Made by a program: the position numbers and the translations under genes
Notes under the pieces: generated by a model
The model's input: only the letters and a program-made list of their open reading frames with translations
The model's database searches: none
Told to the model about the DNA's origin: nothing
Shown here: positions 25,091 to 36,506 of the stretch, piece after piece
How positions within the stretch are numbered: the stretch's first letter is position 1
How the letters are laid out: each line of letters begins with the position of its first letter
From: Cylindrodendrum hubeiense
Lineage: Eukaryota > Ascomycota > Sordariomycetes > Hypocreales > Nectriaceae
Reading direction: 5' to 3'
Length of the DNA stretch: 64,000 nucleotides
Assembly (NCBI GenBank): GCA_014621425.1
Contig: JAANBB010000199.1
Coordinates: forward strand, 1-64,000

Positions 25091-27255
25091 ATTGTTGAAG
25101 ATCATGGAGGCTTCATGTCGAATATGTGTTCGGATTTTGAACTCGCCGCCACGAAAGATGTATTAGATGGGGAACTAACATCAGAAGAAAGACACAATAA
25201 CATCAACCAACTGGTAATTCAGACTGGATAAATTTGGGGGCGCAGAACTTCCAAATTGCAACGCGGTACAGCTGCTTGTCTCTGGGTTACTTCCACGGTG
25301 TGGGTGTACATGACACATTATTTCGTCGCCAATGAAGACCAGAACGCAAGATACAACGTTTATTTGAAGCTCCAATTCATATCAACTCCCATAAACTATT
25401 CGGCTCGTTAAATGGGAGACTTGGGTATTAACAACGAAAGTGACCAAGTTGTCGGCTTAGTGCTCTGAACATTCCCGACCACCACCCCGAGCGATAACCC
25501 GACCCTGAAGGAGCTGGGAAAAGCTCGCGCAACTTGAAACAACTAGACTGATGAATTTTGTAGATGTTGCAAAGTTTACCACGTTTATCACATCTCGGGA
25601 ATTTCCCACATCAATGGTGATGGTCTCATGCTTTATTTGAGGGGGATACCACGGGGTGTAGCTCAAGTTTCCACTTCGCCTATCAGCCTCGCAAGGCAGA
25701 CAAGCCCTGTCACAAATCCAGGAAACTATCATCCTGGCCTCCTTCCTTCTTTTCATTCTCCATAATCATCACTGCGATAAGGTATTGCCATTGCACTCTT
25801 CGTAGTGAGATACGATGGACACTTTACAGCCAGGAAGATATATTAGCAGACGACTGGCTTCGCGTGTAACTCCTAACCATTCCACGGAACCACTTCAAAA
25901 TGAGTTCTTCTTTGACTGCTCACCTTCTCTCGACACATAAACTCTGGATCATTCAGGGTTCATCCGAGCGGTTCTCAGAGTGTAACCGCATCGGGACTAC
26001 TACAAGGACTCTTTCCTGACGATATCAGCTCTTGAATCCAAAAACTGCCATGATGGCTTTCGTAAGCCGTGGGATTCATACACTTTGGCCACTGCAATTT
26101 GACCACAATGTTAAAGCAACCGAAGAACATGTTTGGCGAGGAAACATCATACAAAGACAAGATGTTTCGAGAAGCTGCCCTAAGCCAGCGCGGATGGGGC
26201 ACAGCAAGAGCGCGTGCTTTCGACTAGAATAGTTCACTACGCCAAATGTGAAATATTATGGGGATGCCTTCTTGCGATGTATATAATGGCTCATTCAATG
26301 TCATTAAGACTGTTCAGTCCAGAAATACAATGATGGCAGTTTGGAAGCGCATTGTTCCCTAGCTCACATCTGATTCATCGCGCAATGAAATCAACGAAAC
26401 CTGGCGCTGTTTTATTAAGGAGTATAACAAGAGGTCTTTGACTCACCGAAAAGATTAACTGCCGACAGTGGCTGGGCTCGGTTGCGTATTTAGTGACAAA
26501 ATCAAGTCCAAGTACTTCGAAGGGCTACTCCTCAATGACCTATCCTGCCTCTCTGGTAATCTGGTATAGATAACATAGCTTCAGTGGCGATTTTTTATAA
26601 GTATTTTATGGAACACGGGGAAGAATAAAAACCTACGTCCTCTTGGTCTTGGTGGGCAAGCGCGGAGTTAATCACCTTTCCTTTCCTCGACAAGCGCAGG
26701 GTTTCTTCGTCAGGAGACGCTACTCTTACTTCATACAAACCGGCCAACTGCTGAAAATTAGGACATATCTAAGAAAGGGCTAAGGTTGAGACTTTCGTAT
26801 GGCTTACAATGGCTCGGAAGTAATGACACCGACTCCGTATGCAGGTTACTCGATCCGACCAAACTCGCGGAGGATATCTCTTGGGAAACACAGAGCTAGC
26901 AGCTGCTTGAATCGGATAATGGTCACACTCAACTTGTCAACCTGGAGCAGAAGGAAAGCGCAATTGCGAGACTAGTTTTGTCGGCGAAATGTTTGGATAT
27001 CTCCTGATACTTGCCAGGTGTAAGGCAAGTCCAATACTTCTTGGTATTAACATTAGTTCACTGATAGATGAAGCTGACTTGGTTATTTAACACTTCTTCT
27101 ATATGAACTCACACCCTCTCAGTGGCCAAGGCAACGAGCTAGTCTCTCAAGGAAGTTGTTCTGGTTTCAGCAAACCCCCATCTCACCACCGACATGAGGC
27201 GATTCAACGCTGCACCCGTCAACCAAGTGTGGATGTATCCTCACAACCATCAACA
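25091..27255. other. AT-rich gene-poor region
   Basis: No intact gene was seen. One short stretch at 26849-27004 (+) reads like decayed coding sequence with an in-frame stop; see findings. The AT bias could reflect RIP-type mutation, but I cannot compute indices here. Confidence 0.45.
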
Positions 27256-27337
27256 GCGTGATTGGTTTAGTGGTAAAATTCTCCGTTGCCATTCGAGCAA
27301 CGTCGGGGAGCCCTGGGTTCGATTCCCAGATCACGCA
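27256..27337 (+). tRNA. tRNA-Gly(GCC) with 11-nt intron
   Basis: An 82-nt gene. Acceptor GCGTGAT pairs with ATCACGC, D stem GTTT with AAAT, anticodon stem CTCCG with CGGGG, and T stem CTGGG with CCCAG around TTCGATT. Anticodon GCC is followed after A37 by an 11-nt intron whose GCAAC pairs with GTTGC across the anticodon, as expected for a substrate of tRNA splicing endonuclease. A TTTTT run at 27370-27374 can terminate Pol III. An identical inverted copy lies at 27619-27700. Confidence 0.97.
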
Positions 27338-27618
27338 TTGGAAGCCTGTGTTGAGAGCAGGGCACGATCTTTTTGCCGTAGTCCACCATCTATTTAACCG
27401 CCAGAGGCCTATGGCATTGCTAAACCCTACCGTGGACCAACTTTTAAGATGGTTTTATTTTAAATTCGGTGGAGGTCTCACTTTTTTAAGGGGGCATCCT
27501 GGCATCCTTTCAGAAATGTATCGACGAGCTAGTAGACGACCTGTTGGACTGGGCACGCACGATAATGCAAAAAGAATCAAAAAATATGCCCACACATTGA
27601 GGGCGGGCTACTGCATAA
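27338..27618. other. Spacer between convergent tRNA-Gly genes
   Basis: 281 bp with T-runs near both tRNA 3' ends. No coding content was seen, and the similarity of the two copies does not extend appreciably into the spacer. Confidence 0.6.
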
Positions 27619-27700
27619 TGCGTGATCTGGGAATCGAACCCAGGGCTCCCCGACGTTGCTCGAATGGCAACGGAGAATTTTACCACTAAACCAATCACGC
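27619..27700 (-). tRNA. tRNA-Gly(GCC) with 11-nt intron, second copy
   Basis: The exact reverse complement of the tRNA-Gly at 27256-27337, including the intron, so the two form an 82-bp perfect inverted repeat. The 3' ends face each other. Two A-runs on the plus strand (about 27568 and 27579) supply Pol III T-tracts downstream of this copy. Confidence 0.97.
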
Positions 27701-28653
27701 TATAGAAGATTAAGGCACATTAATTGCATCCAAGTAGGGTTGCGGCGGGAAGATATTGAGTGTGGAGATGTGGTGGTGAGAAAATTTCCAGAATGGGGTT
27801 CCGGGTGGCACATGTGGGGCCGTAGTGGTGGGGGCCGGTTGGTACGGATTACAGAGTGTGAATGCTGACAGACTCCTGGATCTCACCTCCATAGGATTCA
27901 ACCCCTGAAGGTTATTTAAGATAAATTAAGAATAATCAAAAGGGCAAGATTGGGTGCTCTTGGTGTCGGGTTCCTCAGTGGTTTGTGACAGGAGATGATC
28001 GGTGATGTGATCTGTACAGCAGAATGAAACGGATGAACTTGCTTCGCTGGATCAAGCATACTGACAGAAATTTCGGACTACACCATCATGTCTTCGGTGT
28101 ACCATTCTCATCATGTTGTAAGTTTGTTTTAGCATTATCTGGTTTGTTTTCCGGAGGGGGAAACATCCGATGGCAATAATAGGGATATATGGACGTTGAT
28201 TGCTTCAAATACGGAACAAGCGCATGGCAAGGGCGCCAGCTGGCAAGGGAGACGCGTCCGAAGCAAATGCAATGTGGAGCAATCAGGGTTTGTGTTACTT
28301 TGCTATTCATCCAATTAGTCAATATTCATGGTATGGGTGCTTGGAGGGTATGATTGATACCCTGATCTGGCGCATGACTCAATTGTCTTTTGTCATGAAG
28401 CAAATTGTCATCACTACTTCGTGGTAAATAGGATCCTGGGCCATAAAGAGCCGGGTCAGTTCATTTTACTGGTTCGTTTCGTTTTTGAGAATTCAATCAT
28501 TGGTTTAATTGTCCCGCTTGGAGCCATCAATCGATGCCGACACCGTTGTCAGACGCTTAATCTTAACGCCTAGCACGGCCAGGTACAATCTAATTCGTCC
28601 TAAAAGCCACCACACGTTCTCCGTCCGACCTGACCATTACAAACTCACCAACA
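27701..28653. other. Intergenic region upstream of the GNAT gene
   Basis: 953 bp without a recognisable frame; the right end should contain the GNAT gene promoter. Confidence 0.5.
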
Positions 28654-29536
28654 ATGGCGACTGGAGCACCAATTGAGGTCCGCCTGCACAGGAAAGGTTC
28701 CTCGCTCAATCCGGAAGCCTTGGGGGTGAATTATGGTAGCTAACATCGGCCAGCAGACGCAGGGTGGGCCGAAGCCTCCGAAAAGGCCGTCAACATCACG
28801 GTCCCGTGTTTCTACAATGACCCCCTTTTTGCGTGGATGTTCCTCGAGGCCGGCGATGAGGAACGCCACAGGAAGCTGTGGACCATGATACGGTCCGTAG
28901 TCCGCTCCGGTTTTGAATGCGGCGGCTTCGTCATCGACGCCCGCGACTGGGGCTCCGTCATGGTCGTGTCGGAGCCGGGGCAGAAGTACGACGGCCTGCG
29001 CACCGTTTGGCGGTCTGATGGGGTCTCAGCAACCATATCTGGTGGATTAATGCCTACAATTGTAAGTATTTTTCGCCATTTTTGCGCCATCGTCCAGGAA
29101 TCATAGCTCATTGCTGAACTAGCGCCTCCTGTTCAGCTACCTAGGAGCCGTTGACAAGGTCAAGGCCAAGGTCCTCCCCGGCTCGAATCTCCGCGATTGC
29201 TTCTACATCCTCATCACAGCGACGGAACCTTCAAACCGCAAACAGGGACTGCTGTCGGCCATGACAGAAAGGCTTCTGGATGAGGCGCGCAAGGTCAACA
29301 AGCCCATCTGGCTCGAGGCCACAACCAAGTACTCGGCACAGCAGTTTACGCGTTTCGAATTCGAGACTGTGGATGAGATCACTTTAGGCAAGGGCAAGGT
29401 TAATGCGAAGGGTGTGAAGCAGGCCGGCGGCGAGGGTGTCACTGTCACTGGTATGATCTGGTGGCCAGAGAGCATGAGGGAGAAGGCCACTGAGGAGACC
29501 AAAAAAGCCAATGGCAAGGAGAGCGAGGCAAACTAA
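28654..29536 (+). CDS. GNAT-family N-acetyltransferase
   Basis: A fungal acetyl-CoA-dependent acyltransferase of unknown substrate. The proposed model has exons 28654-28696, 28754-29061 and 29123-29536, 254 aa. The second junction is clear (ATT/gtaagt...tag/CGC, restoring LMPTIRLLFSYLGAV). The first is not: the ATG frame stops at a TAA unless an intron is removed, and the only frame-compatible choice of normal length uses the weak donor gttcct with branch GCTAAC and acceptor CCAG at 28753. Visible GNAT features are an N-terminal FYNDPLFAWMF segment and the acetyl-CoA loop region TEPSNRKQGLLSAM followed by PIWLEATT and the FEFETVDE strand. The C-terminal tail is charged. It is convergent with the MFS permease gene, 138 bp between stops. 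Confidence 0.8.
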
Positions 29537-29674
29537 AGGCTTACACGGAGAAAGAATGCATCTCATAAACATACCCCCGGGGCGCAGACAGATTAATGGT
29601 TCTGAATAATTCAAAATGCCTTTTTTTTTCATGTCAGATATTCTCTCCAGACGTAACGCAGCTCTCTCCGTCAT

Positions 29675-31367
29675 TTAAAAAGTATACCTATAACTGACAT
29701 CATCCTGAATCGCCACTCCATCCCGATCCGCTTTGCCGTTCTGCCTCTTAAACCACCAGCACATCAAGCTAACAAGCACAATCAGCAAGAACTGGGTCGC
29801 CACGCCGCACCACACACCCGTCCGGTACGTCGGGTACTCGGTCTGCATAAAGGTGCACGACGCGTACACGCCTCCGATAGCTGCGAACAGCATCTGCACG
29901 CCGCTGGCCACGGATCGCCGCGAGGCACCGCGCACATTGTTTGACTGGAAGGCGATGATGGTGGGTAGATTTGCATTGCAGCCGGATACTCCAAGAAATA
30001 CGCCTATCTTCGTGTTAGCAATAGGTAAAACAGACTGAGGAATATTGAGAGCCGGGGCAGGTTTACCGAAGTATCTCACTGCATTGTTCTTGTGATATGC
30101 CGTCAAGAGCAGCCCGGTGAGCGTGATGGCCGCATTCAACACCATCCACGGCATCCTCACCCTCGACCGATCCGCACACCACGCCACACCCAGCGTCCAG
30201 AAGATGCTGACCAAATACGGCGGTGCGCAGAGCAGAAACACCACGGCAGTGGAGTACCCCAGCGTCGTGAGGATGATCTGGATAAAGTACGCAAACGCGT
30301 AGATGGGCGCGCTACAGTACAGAAACATCAAGCCGTAGACCCAGAGCTCCCAGCGGAGGCCGGTCTGCACAACCTTGTGCAGGGTGAGGGCGTCAGGCTC
30401 CGCGTCGCCTCGGTCGCGCTCTACACGGTCGAGGATGGCCTCGAGCTCATCATGTGTGAGGAAGGATTTGGCGCCAGAGGCAAGCAGTTGGTCAGGGAAT
30501 GGGAGAGTAAAGGCGTAGCCGATGATTGCAAACCCAACCGTTATGGCTCCCTCGATACTAAGATGGGGTTAGAGTCGGGGGTGTAGGGAAGTGTCTAAAA
30601 CACTTACATGAATATCCAACGCCAGCCAGCGATGCCGTGAGTGCCGTCCAGCTTGATCAGAGCATAGGCCAGGATATTCCCAAAAGCCGAGATAAACAAG
30701 TTAATCATGTACCAGAGAGCCATCCTAAACCCGATTCAGCTTCTCACGTCCAATCACCCAACTTCAAGGGAGCCACAGGTTTACATACCGTTGCTGAACC
30801 TCGTACCGCTGATACCAACTGCTCAGCAAATACATGCAACACGGCAAGAAGCCCGCCTCAAACACGCCGATGAGCATCCTGCACACTACAATCACGCGCC
30901 AGTCATTTGCCCAGCCCATGCCGAGCATGACGACCCCCCAGCTGAGCACGAGGCTGTTGAGGAGCAGCTTGGGGCCTATCCGGCGCAGAGACAGCGTCGT
31001 GGGCAGCTCGAAGAGGAAGTAGGTGATGAAGAATACGAGCAGGGCGATAGAGTAGCGGTTACCAATGTCGAAGCGCAAGTCTTCATTCATGCCAGCCACG
31101 CGCGCGTTGGAGAGATTGACGCGGTCCAGACCGGCGATGGAGTAGAGAATGCCGAGGACGGGGATGAGGCGGATGTCGACCTTGCGTCTGAAGCATGGTT
31201 AGAATACGGAAGATCTTAGTCGGTATGGTAGCAACATACACCAGGCGTGCTTCGGCCTTTCGCTGCTCCAGGGGAATATCCGCCTCCTGAACATGTCGGC
31301 GCTCCCACTTGCTATCCGCCGCGTCAATCTCATGCACCGAAGGGTCCTTATCTCGATCGTCTTCCAT
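29675..31367 (-). CDS. MFS permease, Dal5/allantoate (anion:cation symporter) type
   Basis: A plasma-membrane transporter predicted to import a small organic anion; the substrate is unknown. Five exons, 31367-31240, 31187-30789, 30724-30608, 30557-30067 and 30003-29675, all with GT-AG introns and preserved phases, give 487 aa, normal for this subfamily. The fourth intron (30066-30004, 63 nt with GCTAAC) is frame-neutral and easily missed; its removal joins AVRYFG to VFLGVSGCN. Family features: RLIPVLGILYSIAGLDRVNL in TM1, the Dal5-type FELPTTLSLRRIGPK after TM2, CRMLIGVFEAGFLPC, and GWRWIFIIEG at the end of the N-terminal half. The N terminus is acidic and cytosolic. No substrate-specific signature was seen. 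Confidence 0.92.
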
Positions 31368-32816
31368 GTCTGCTGGTTCTTGTTTCTATTGAGACTGTAA
31401 AAGTGCTAAGCCACGTCGTTATATGTATTAACCCCATCTTATCCATCCCATCGCCCATTCCATCACGGAGCACGCATCCCTGATAGCCGATGTCGATCTC
31501 TGCAGTCCGGACAAGCTCACCCGAGGCCCCTCTGGTTTCCGGGCCAAACACAATGTCCAGCATTACCGGCTCCACGCCTGCAAAGCACACTTTAACACAT
31601 CTTTGAATGGACTAGAGTCGTGGTAATTTGCATAAACAGTCCTAATGTGGTGTGACAGAGTGGAGAGCGGGCCCTTCTTCTAGATAACGCCTGGCTTCCC
31701 CAGCTTTTGATCGGATAACGTTATCAGGATGGTCGGCATTGGCTGGTTCTGTAGGGCAGGCCAGCCTCAACTTGATACCACCAAGATAGTGCAATCCCTG
31801 GTCGTTTATCATACCCCACGGGGCAGGCAAGCGGTACTCCTCGGTAGCTCTCGGCAGCTAAACAAGATTTGGGCCCGGTTCGGGCCCGGGTGGGGCCGCA
31901 GAGACGGCGACGGTCCGTGACGAATACTTCCGTTCCGGGATTTTGTCCTCGACACAAGGTGGCCCTCCTAGTATTGAGTACTCGACTTCTTATTTGTTAT
32001 CCCTTCAGGGCTAGAACATGGCAGCATTCCCTTTCTGGGCCAGAAGAGAGGTCTCTTCAGCTCAAGGTGTTGGCGGAAGTCTTGGATGCCCCGCCGCTAT
32101 TGATTCCGTCACATTCCAGAGGTGCCATGACACAGAGCGCTCAATGTCGTTCCCTTCACTCGAGTTAAAGATGCTCTATTCATGAAAATAAGTCACGCGA
32201 TGAAGAGGGACGCCATTTAGTCAACAATGACGTTGTCCAACGCGGGGTTGCGCGCAAACCCCGCCGTCTGGCGAAGTCATGTATGTCAGATGAACCCAAT
32301 CGTGACAGGCGACCTCTTGGGCATCGGCGTGGTGGATAATGTCTCACATGGTCGGCCTATGGTGTCGAAATGTGGTTTCCAGTACTTTGCAATGGCCATG
32401 CCGTTCCGTTGACCGAATGTCTCTGATCTGAGCTCGACAGAACCCCGGACACGAGCACAGACAGAAGATCTCACCCATACGAGAACGAATCGGGCGTTGA
32501 TCCGCTATCGTTGACGGCGACCCACCCCAATTGCCCCAAGTCATTCTTATCCCCCACGACTCGTCGTCTCACGGCCCCCCGAGTCATGGAGTGATTTTTG
32601 TCCGGCTCTGCAGGCTCTGCAGGGAGGTGATAATCGCGGGTCCGGGTTTATGCGCCCCCCTGGTCAGCCTCAAGCCACTGTGCCAGGGTTTGCGTATGTT
32701 GGGTCCCGGCCGAAAACGGATTTCGGCACCGAATCGGTGGCAGCATCGGCACATGATGAGGAACTCGGAGCAGTTGGCTACTAATATGCAGTTGTATGCA
32801 GTGCAACTCTGCTGTG

Positions 32817-32844
32817 TATACGGAGTACGGAGTGCGGAGTAAGG
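32817..32844. repeat. TACGGAGT motif cluster
   Basis: Three near-tandem copies of the CGGAGTA-type octamer (tacggagtacggagtgcgg). The same word recurs at 33279-33295 and singly elsewhere in the window. Confidence 0.7.
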
Positions 32845-32946
32845 GCAACTGCGTGTAGATGCACCTCTTGTTGCCATGCAGCCGGCGTCGGCAAGATGCA
32901 GTCCCCCGGCAAGGTGCAGTCCCGTATCCATCTGGCGTCATCGCAG

Positions 32947-32970
32947 AACGAACGAACGAACGAACGAACG
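32947..32970. repeat. (AACG)6 microsatellite
   Basis: Six perfect copies of AACG in the intergenic region. Confidence 0.95.
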
Positions 32971-33278
32971 CGTGGTTGCCCTGGGCTCTGGATGACTGCA
33001 ATCTCAGCATCCCGTGACGATGCCAGGATCAGGCACAAGAAGACAACAGGATCAGGAATTTGCCGCCCCTATCCGTTCCCTCAGCTTCACGTCTCGCTAA
33101 ACGTGGGGCAGAGATTTCCTGGTGGAGGGTATCCGGGATGCCCTCCACTCACACTCCACCACGGCGTTGATAGAGAGCTGCGTGCCTCCACTTTTCAGCC
33201 CCGGCTGCCCCAATAATTAATGTCCGGTGCTATGTCCGCTAATGATTGTCGCTGGTCAGAGGTGCCGGTGCCTCTGGT

Positions 33279-33295
33279 GAGTACGGAGTACGGAG
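33279..33295. repeat. TACGGAGT motif pair
   Basis: gagtacggagtacggagc: two tandem copies of the same word as at 32817-32844, about 310 bp upstream of the exporter start codon. Confidence 0.7.
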
Positions 33296-33601
33296 CTTCG
33301 ACTAGCTGCTAGTTGACGAGCTCGGCATCGGTGCCGCATCGGTCGGTCTAGAGGAGACCAGGGTGGGTTGCCAGTCATGTTGCTAATCTTTTCGCAAACC
33401 CCGACTAATCCACCGCCAAGCACCTGTCTGTCTTATCACTGCTCCCGTCCTGGAACGTCCTCGTTCTTGCGTCGTTCGTTCGCTGTCAAGATTTCGCCGC
33501 AACCGCTCGCTCGTGGCCTTGACCCATGCGAATCCCCTATCCGCTCCTCTGAATCGCAGTCGCGAAACCCAACCAGCTCCCCAGCACTGCAAACCGATAC
33601 C

Positions 33602-35579
33602 ATGTCTGAGGATCTTGAGAGGGGCGCGCCAGCCGCTCGCGCTGAGACCTCGTCTGCCTCTTCCTCGTCCATCGACTCGCCTGTCTTGGAGCCCATCAAG
33701 ACAGCCGACACGCAGCGCAGTCGCCGCAGCTTTGCGACACGGCGCTCACACGACTCAGACATCTTTGAGGCCCTGGAACATGCCCTTACCCCAGATGTCG
33801 AGACGGAAGCTGAGCGCGCCGCGCGCGAACCCATCACATACACCAGAACCGGCACCAGTATAGCGAGCGCCGCATCCCGACCACCAGACTTCGAGGTCAT
33901 CTTCGAGGAAGGCGACCCAGAGAACCCCAGGAATTGGCCGCTGTGGTACCGCTCCTGGATCATCGTTGCCGTCTCCTATTCAACATGGGTTGTCGTGGTG
34001 TACAGCACATCTTATACCGCGTCGATTCCGGGCTTGGTTGAGGAGTTTGGATCAACCACCACCATGACGACCCTGGGATTGACCACATATCTGCTCGGTC
34101 TCGCCACAGGAAGTCTCGTCGTTGCGCCTATGAGCGAACTATATGGTCGAAGACTCGTGTACTTGATCTGCTTGGCCCTCTGGTCGATTCTCATCATTCC
34201 ATGCGCCCTTGCGACTTCGCTCACTGAGATTCTTGTTGTGAGATTTGTGGGGTAAGTCGCACTTGTTTCCCCTCACCCCTTCATACGAAGAGCCTCAATT
34301 GACAATAGAACCGTTCCAGAGCTCTCTTTGGCGCCGCTATGATATCCAACAGCCCCGGGAGTATTGTCGACATTGCCAATCCCGAATACCTCTCCCTTGC
34401 CATGTCATTGTGGTCCATCGCGCCGCTCAACGGACCGTGTTTGGGGCCCATCATTGGAGGGTTTGCCTACCAATATCTAGGCTGGCGATGGGACAACTGG
34501 ATTGTCTTGATTTTGGGCGGTGTCGCAACTCTCACCATGGCGACCTGTAGGGAAACCTATCATCCGGCGATTCTGAAGCGAAAAGCCGCCCGAATGCGCA
34601 AAGAGATGGACGACCCTCGTTGGTGGTGCCAATATGACCAAAAGGTGTCCTCGATACATCTCCTCAAGGTCAACTTGAGCCGACCTTTTATCCTCTTCGC
34701 GACGGAACCCATCTTGTGGTTCTTGAACATCTGGTACGTTACTCCCTAGCAGAGGATATTTCCTCGATGCCAAAGCCATCTGAATTAGGCATTGGTTTCT
34801 AACTTGGTCGCAGGATATCCGTAATTTACGGCATCTTGTATCTCTGCTTTGTTGCATACCCCATCGTCTTCTCGCAGCATCGTGGATGGAACCCCGGTAT
34901 GTCGGGTCTTTCATTCGTTGGCATCGGTGTTGGAACAATGCTCGCTATCATTGCCGAACCTCTCCTTCGAAAGCTCATCAACTCTCAACCACGAGACCCT
35001 TTAACCGGCAAGGTCCAGCCTGAGGCAACTGCGCTGGTCATGGCCATCGGCTCCATTCTCACCCCAATTGGCCAGCTTGTCTTCTCGTGGACCTGTCTCC
35101 CGAGTTCCATCCACTGGGCAATCCCCATTGCTTTTGGCATCCCCTTTGGCGCAGGAAACACGCTCAGCTTCATTTATGCTTCCAACTACCTTGCCGGCAC
35201 GTACAACATCTATGCCGCAAGCGCCCTGGCTGGCAACGCCGTCCTTCGAAGTCTCTTTGGAGCCAGTCTTCCCCTGGCTGGACCCAAGATGTATGCGGCC
35301 ATGTCACCTCAGTGGGCAGGTACCCTCCTAGGCCTGCTCGAAGTCGCCATGATTCCTATTCCCTTCGTCTTTTGGCGATATGGAGCCAAGATTCGAGCGA
35401 TGAGCCCGGCTATCCGGCAGTTGCGCGAAGATCAAGACCGGAGCGATGCCAAGAGGGCCAAGCACCAGAGGAGGCTCGAGAAGAGGAAAGAAAAGGAGGA
35501 AGCTGGTGAGAAGACGGATGAGGGAGTTTTGGGAAACTTGGCAGATACTTCAGGGCAGGAGAAGACGGCTAGCTCTTAG
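33602..35579 (+). CDS. MFS exporter, DHA1 (drug:H+ antiporter, 12-TM) family
   Basis: A predicted plasma-membrane proton antiporter of the fungal DHA1 group (Tpo1/Flu1-like), which exports polyamines, drugs or metabolites; the substrate is unknown. Exons 33602-34251, 34320-34733 and 34814-35579 give 609 aa. Both junctions restore family sequence (RFVGALFGAAMIS; FLNIWISVIYG). A long Ser-rich, charged N-terminal cytosolic region (about 110 residues) precedes NPRNWPLWYRSW, the hallmark entry into TM1. MFS motif A is seen as APMSELYGRRLVYL; SNSPGSIVDIANP and APLNGPCLGPIIGGF are typical of TM4-TM5. The C terminus is a charged Lys/Arg/Glu tail. The ATG at 33602 has ACCATGT context; the frame is open upstream without another convincing start. 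Confidence 0.93.
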
Positions 35580-36423
35580 ACACTTGAGGTGTAACTTTCA
35601 GGGATCTTCCCTGTCATGAGCAAAATGACTGGACTAGACACGACAGCATATGAGTCGGCGTATAAAAGTGTAATATTAATAAGATACCATTTTGTTGCAA
35701 CATGGAGTTTAAAGAGTCAATCAAAATGGCGAAGAAGAGAGAGCCGTGAGAAGGTTTAGGGTCAACTAGTCACGGTTGAAATAGGATGCCAAGATAGAAC
35801 AGATGTGAGATGTAGGTTGAAACAAATGTGAATGGACATAGATACAAGAGGTAATGGAGGTGGATGCAAATTATATATTACATACTATATAAATCACAAA
35901 TGGGATTATTATGTCAAGTACGCTGAGAGGTTTTTTCAAACAGTCTTCCAATTAAGAGTGAAAAAGGGCCGAGGAATCTGAACATATACATGGTAGATAG
36001 ACAGATTTGGCCGAGGCCTGGAAGGACGCAACCCCATGCGCCTTGGAGTCAATAAGTACCTACCTAGTCTGTAATGTGTCGATATTTCGCAGCTACCTAG
36101 GTACTTACTGTATTAACACAAAATAGTCGACTTGCCTCAACGCCGCATGGCCTGGACCGATTCTTGCTAACTAGTGTTATGAGCCATGGCGGCCCTGATT
36201 CAGCGGCAAATGTTAGGGCTGACTGACACCATCGTTTCCTCACTCGGTCTCAGACTCTCAGTCACGTTCCCATATGAAATGACGTCGGGTTCCAAGCGCA
36301 AACACACACGCACGGCCCCTCATCCCACCACGTCCCACATTGGACAGAGCCCACCGAACAAAAATATTCGCGACATGCAAAAAAAGATTGCTCAACCCTT
36401 TTCTGGGAGGATGTATAGGAATA
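35580..36423. other. Intergenic region
   Basis: 3' flank of the exporter, locally AT-rich (35.6-35.9 kb). No coding frame was recognised. Confidence 0.5.
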
Positions 36424-36506
36424 GCCCGATGCGGGGGTCGAACCCGCAACCTTGAGATGTACTGACTCATAAGAGTCTCACGCTCTACCGATTGAGCTAA
36501 CCGGGC
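36424..36506 (-). tRNA. tRNA-Lys(CTT) with 11-nt intron
   Basis: An 83-nt gene. Acceptor GCCCGGT pairs with ATCGGGC (one G-T pair), D stem AGCTC/GAGC region, anticodon stem TGAGA with TCTCA around loop CTCTTA (anticodon CTT), and T stem GCGGG with CCCGC around TTCGACC. The 11-nt intron after A37 contains GAGTC, which can pair with GACTC across the anticodon. The discriminator is T. An A7 run on the plus strand near 36376 provides the Pol III terminator. Confidence 0.97.

Larger units (their letters stand above)
31368..33601. other. Divergent intergenic region between two transporter genes
   Basis: 2.2 kb between the Dal5-type permease (-) and the DHA1-type exporter (+). It holds both promoters, an (AACG)6 microsatellite and two clusters of the TACGGAGTA motif. 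The last 240 bp stay open in frame with the downstream gene from about 33368 but lack domain content, so they are treated as leader. Confidence 0.5.

Noticed and set aside
27258..27698. Two frames beginning with the same 27 residues on opposite strands
   Set aside because: The shared peptide is the translation of the two identical tRNA-Gly genes, not protein-coding sequence.
30004..30066. Frame-neutral stretch read as 21 extra residues of the Dal5-type permease
   Set aside because: It has gtaaac at the 5' end, GCTAAC and a terminal TAG, and its removal restores the conserved permease sequence, so it is an intron.
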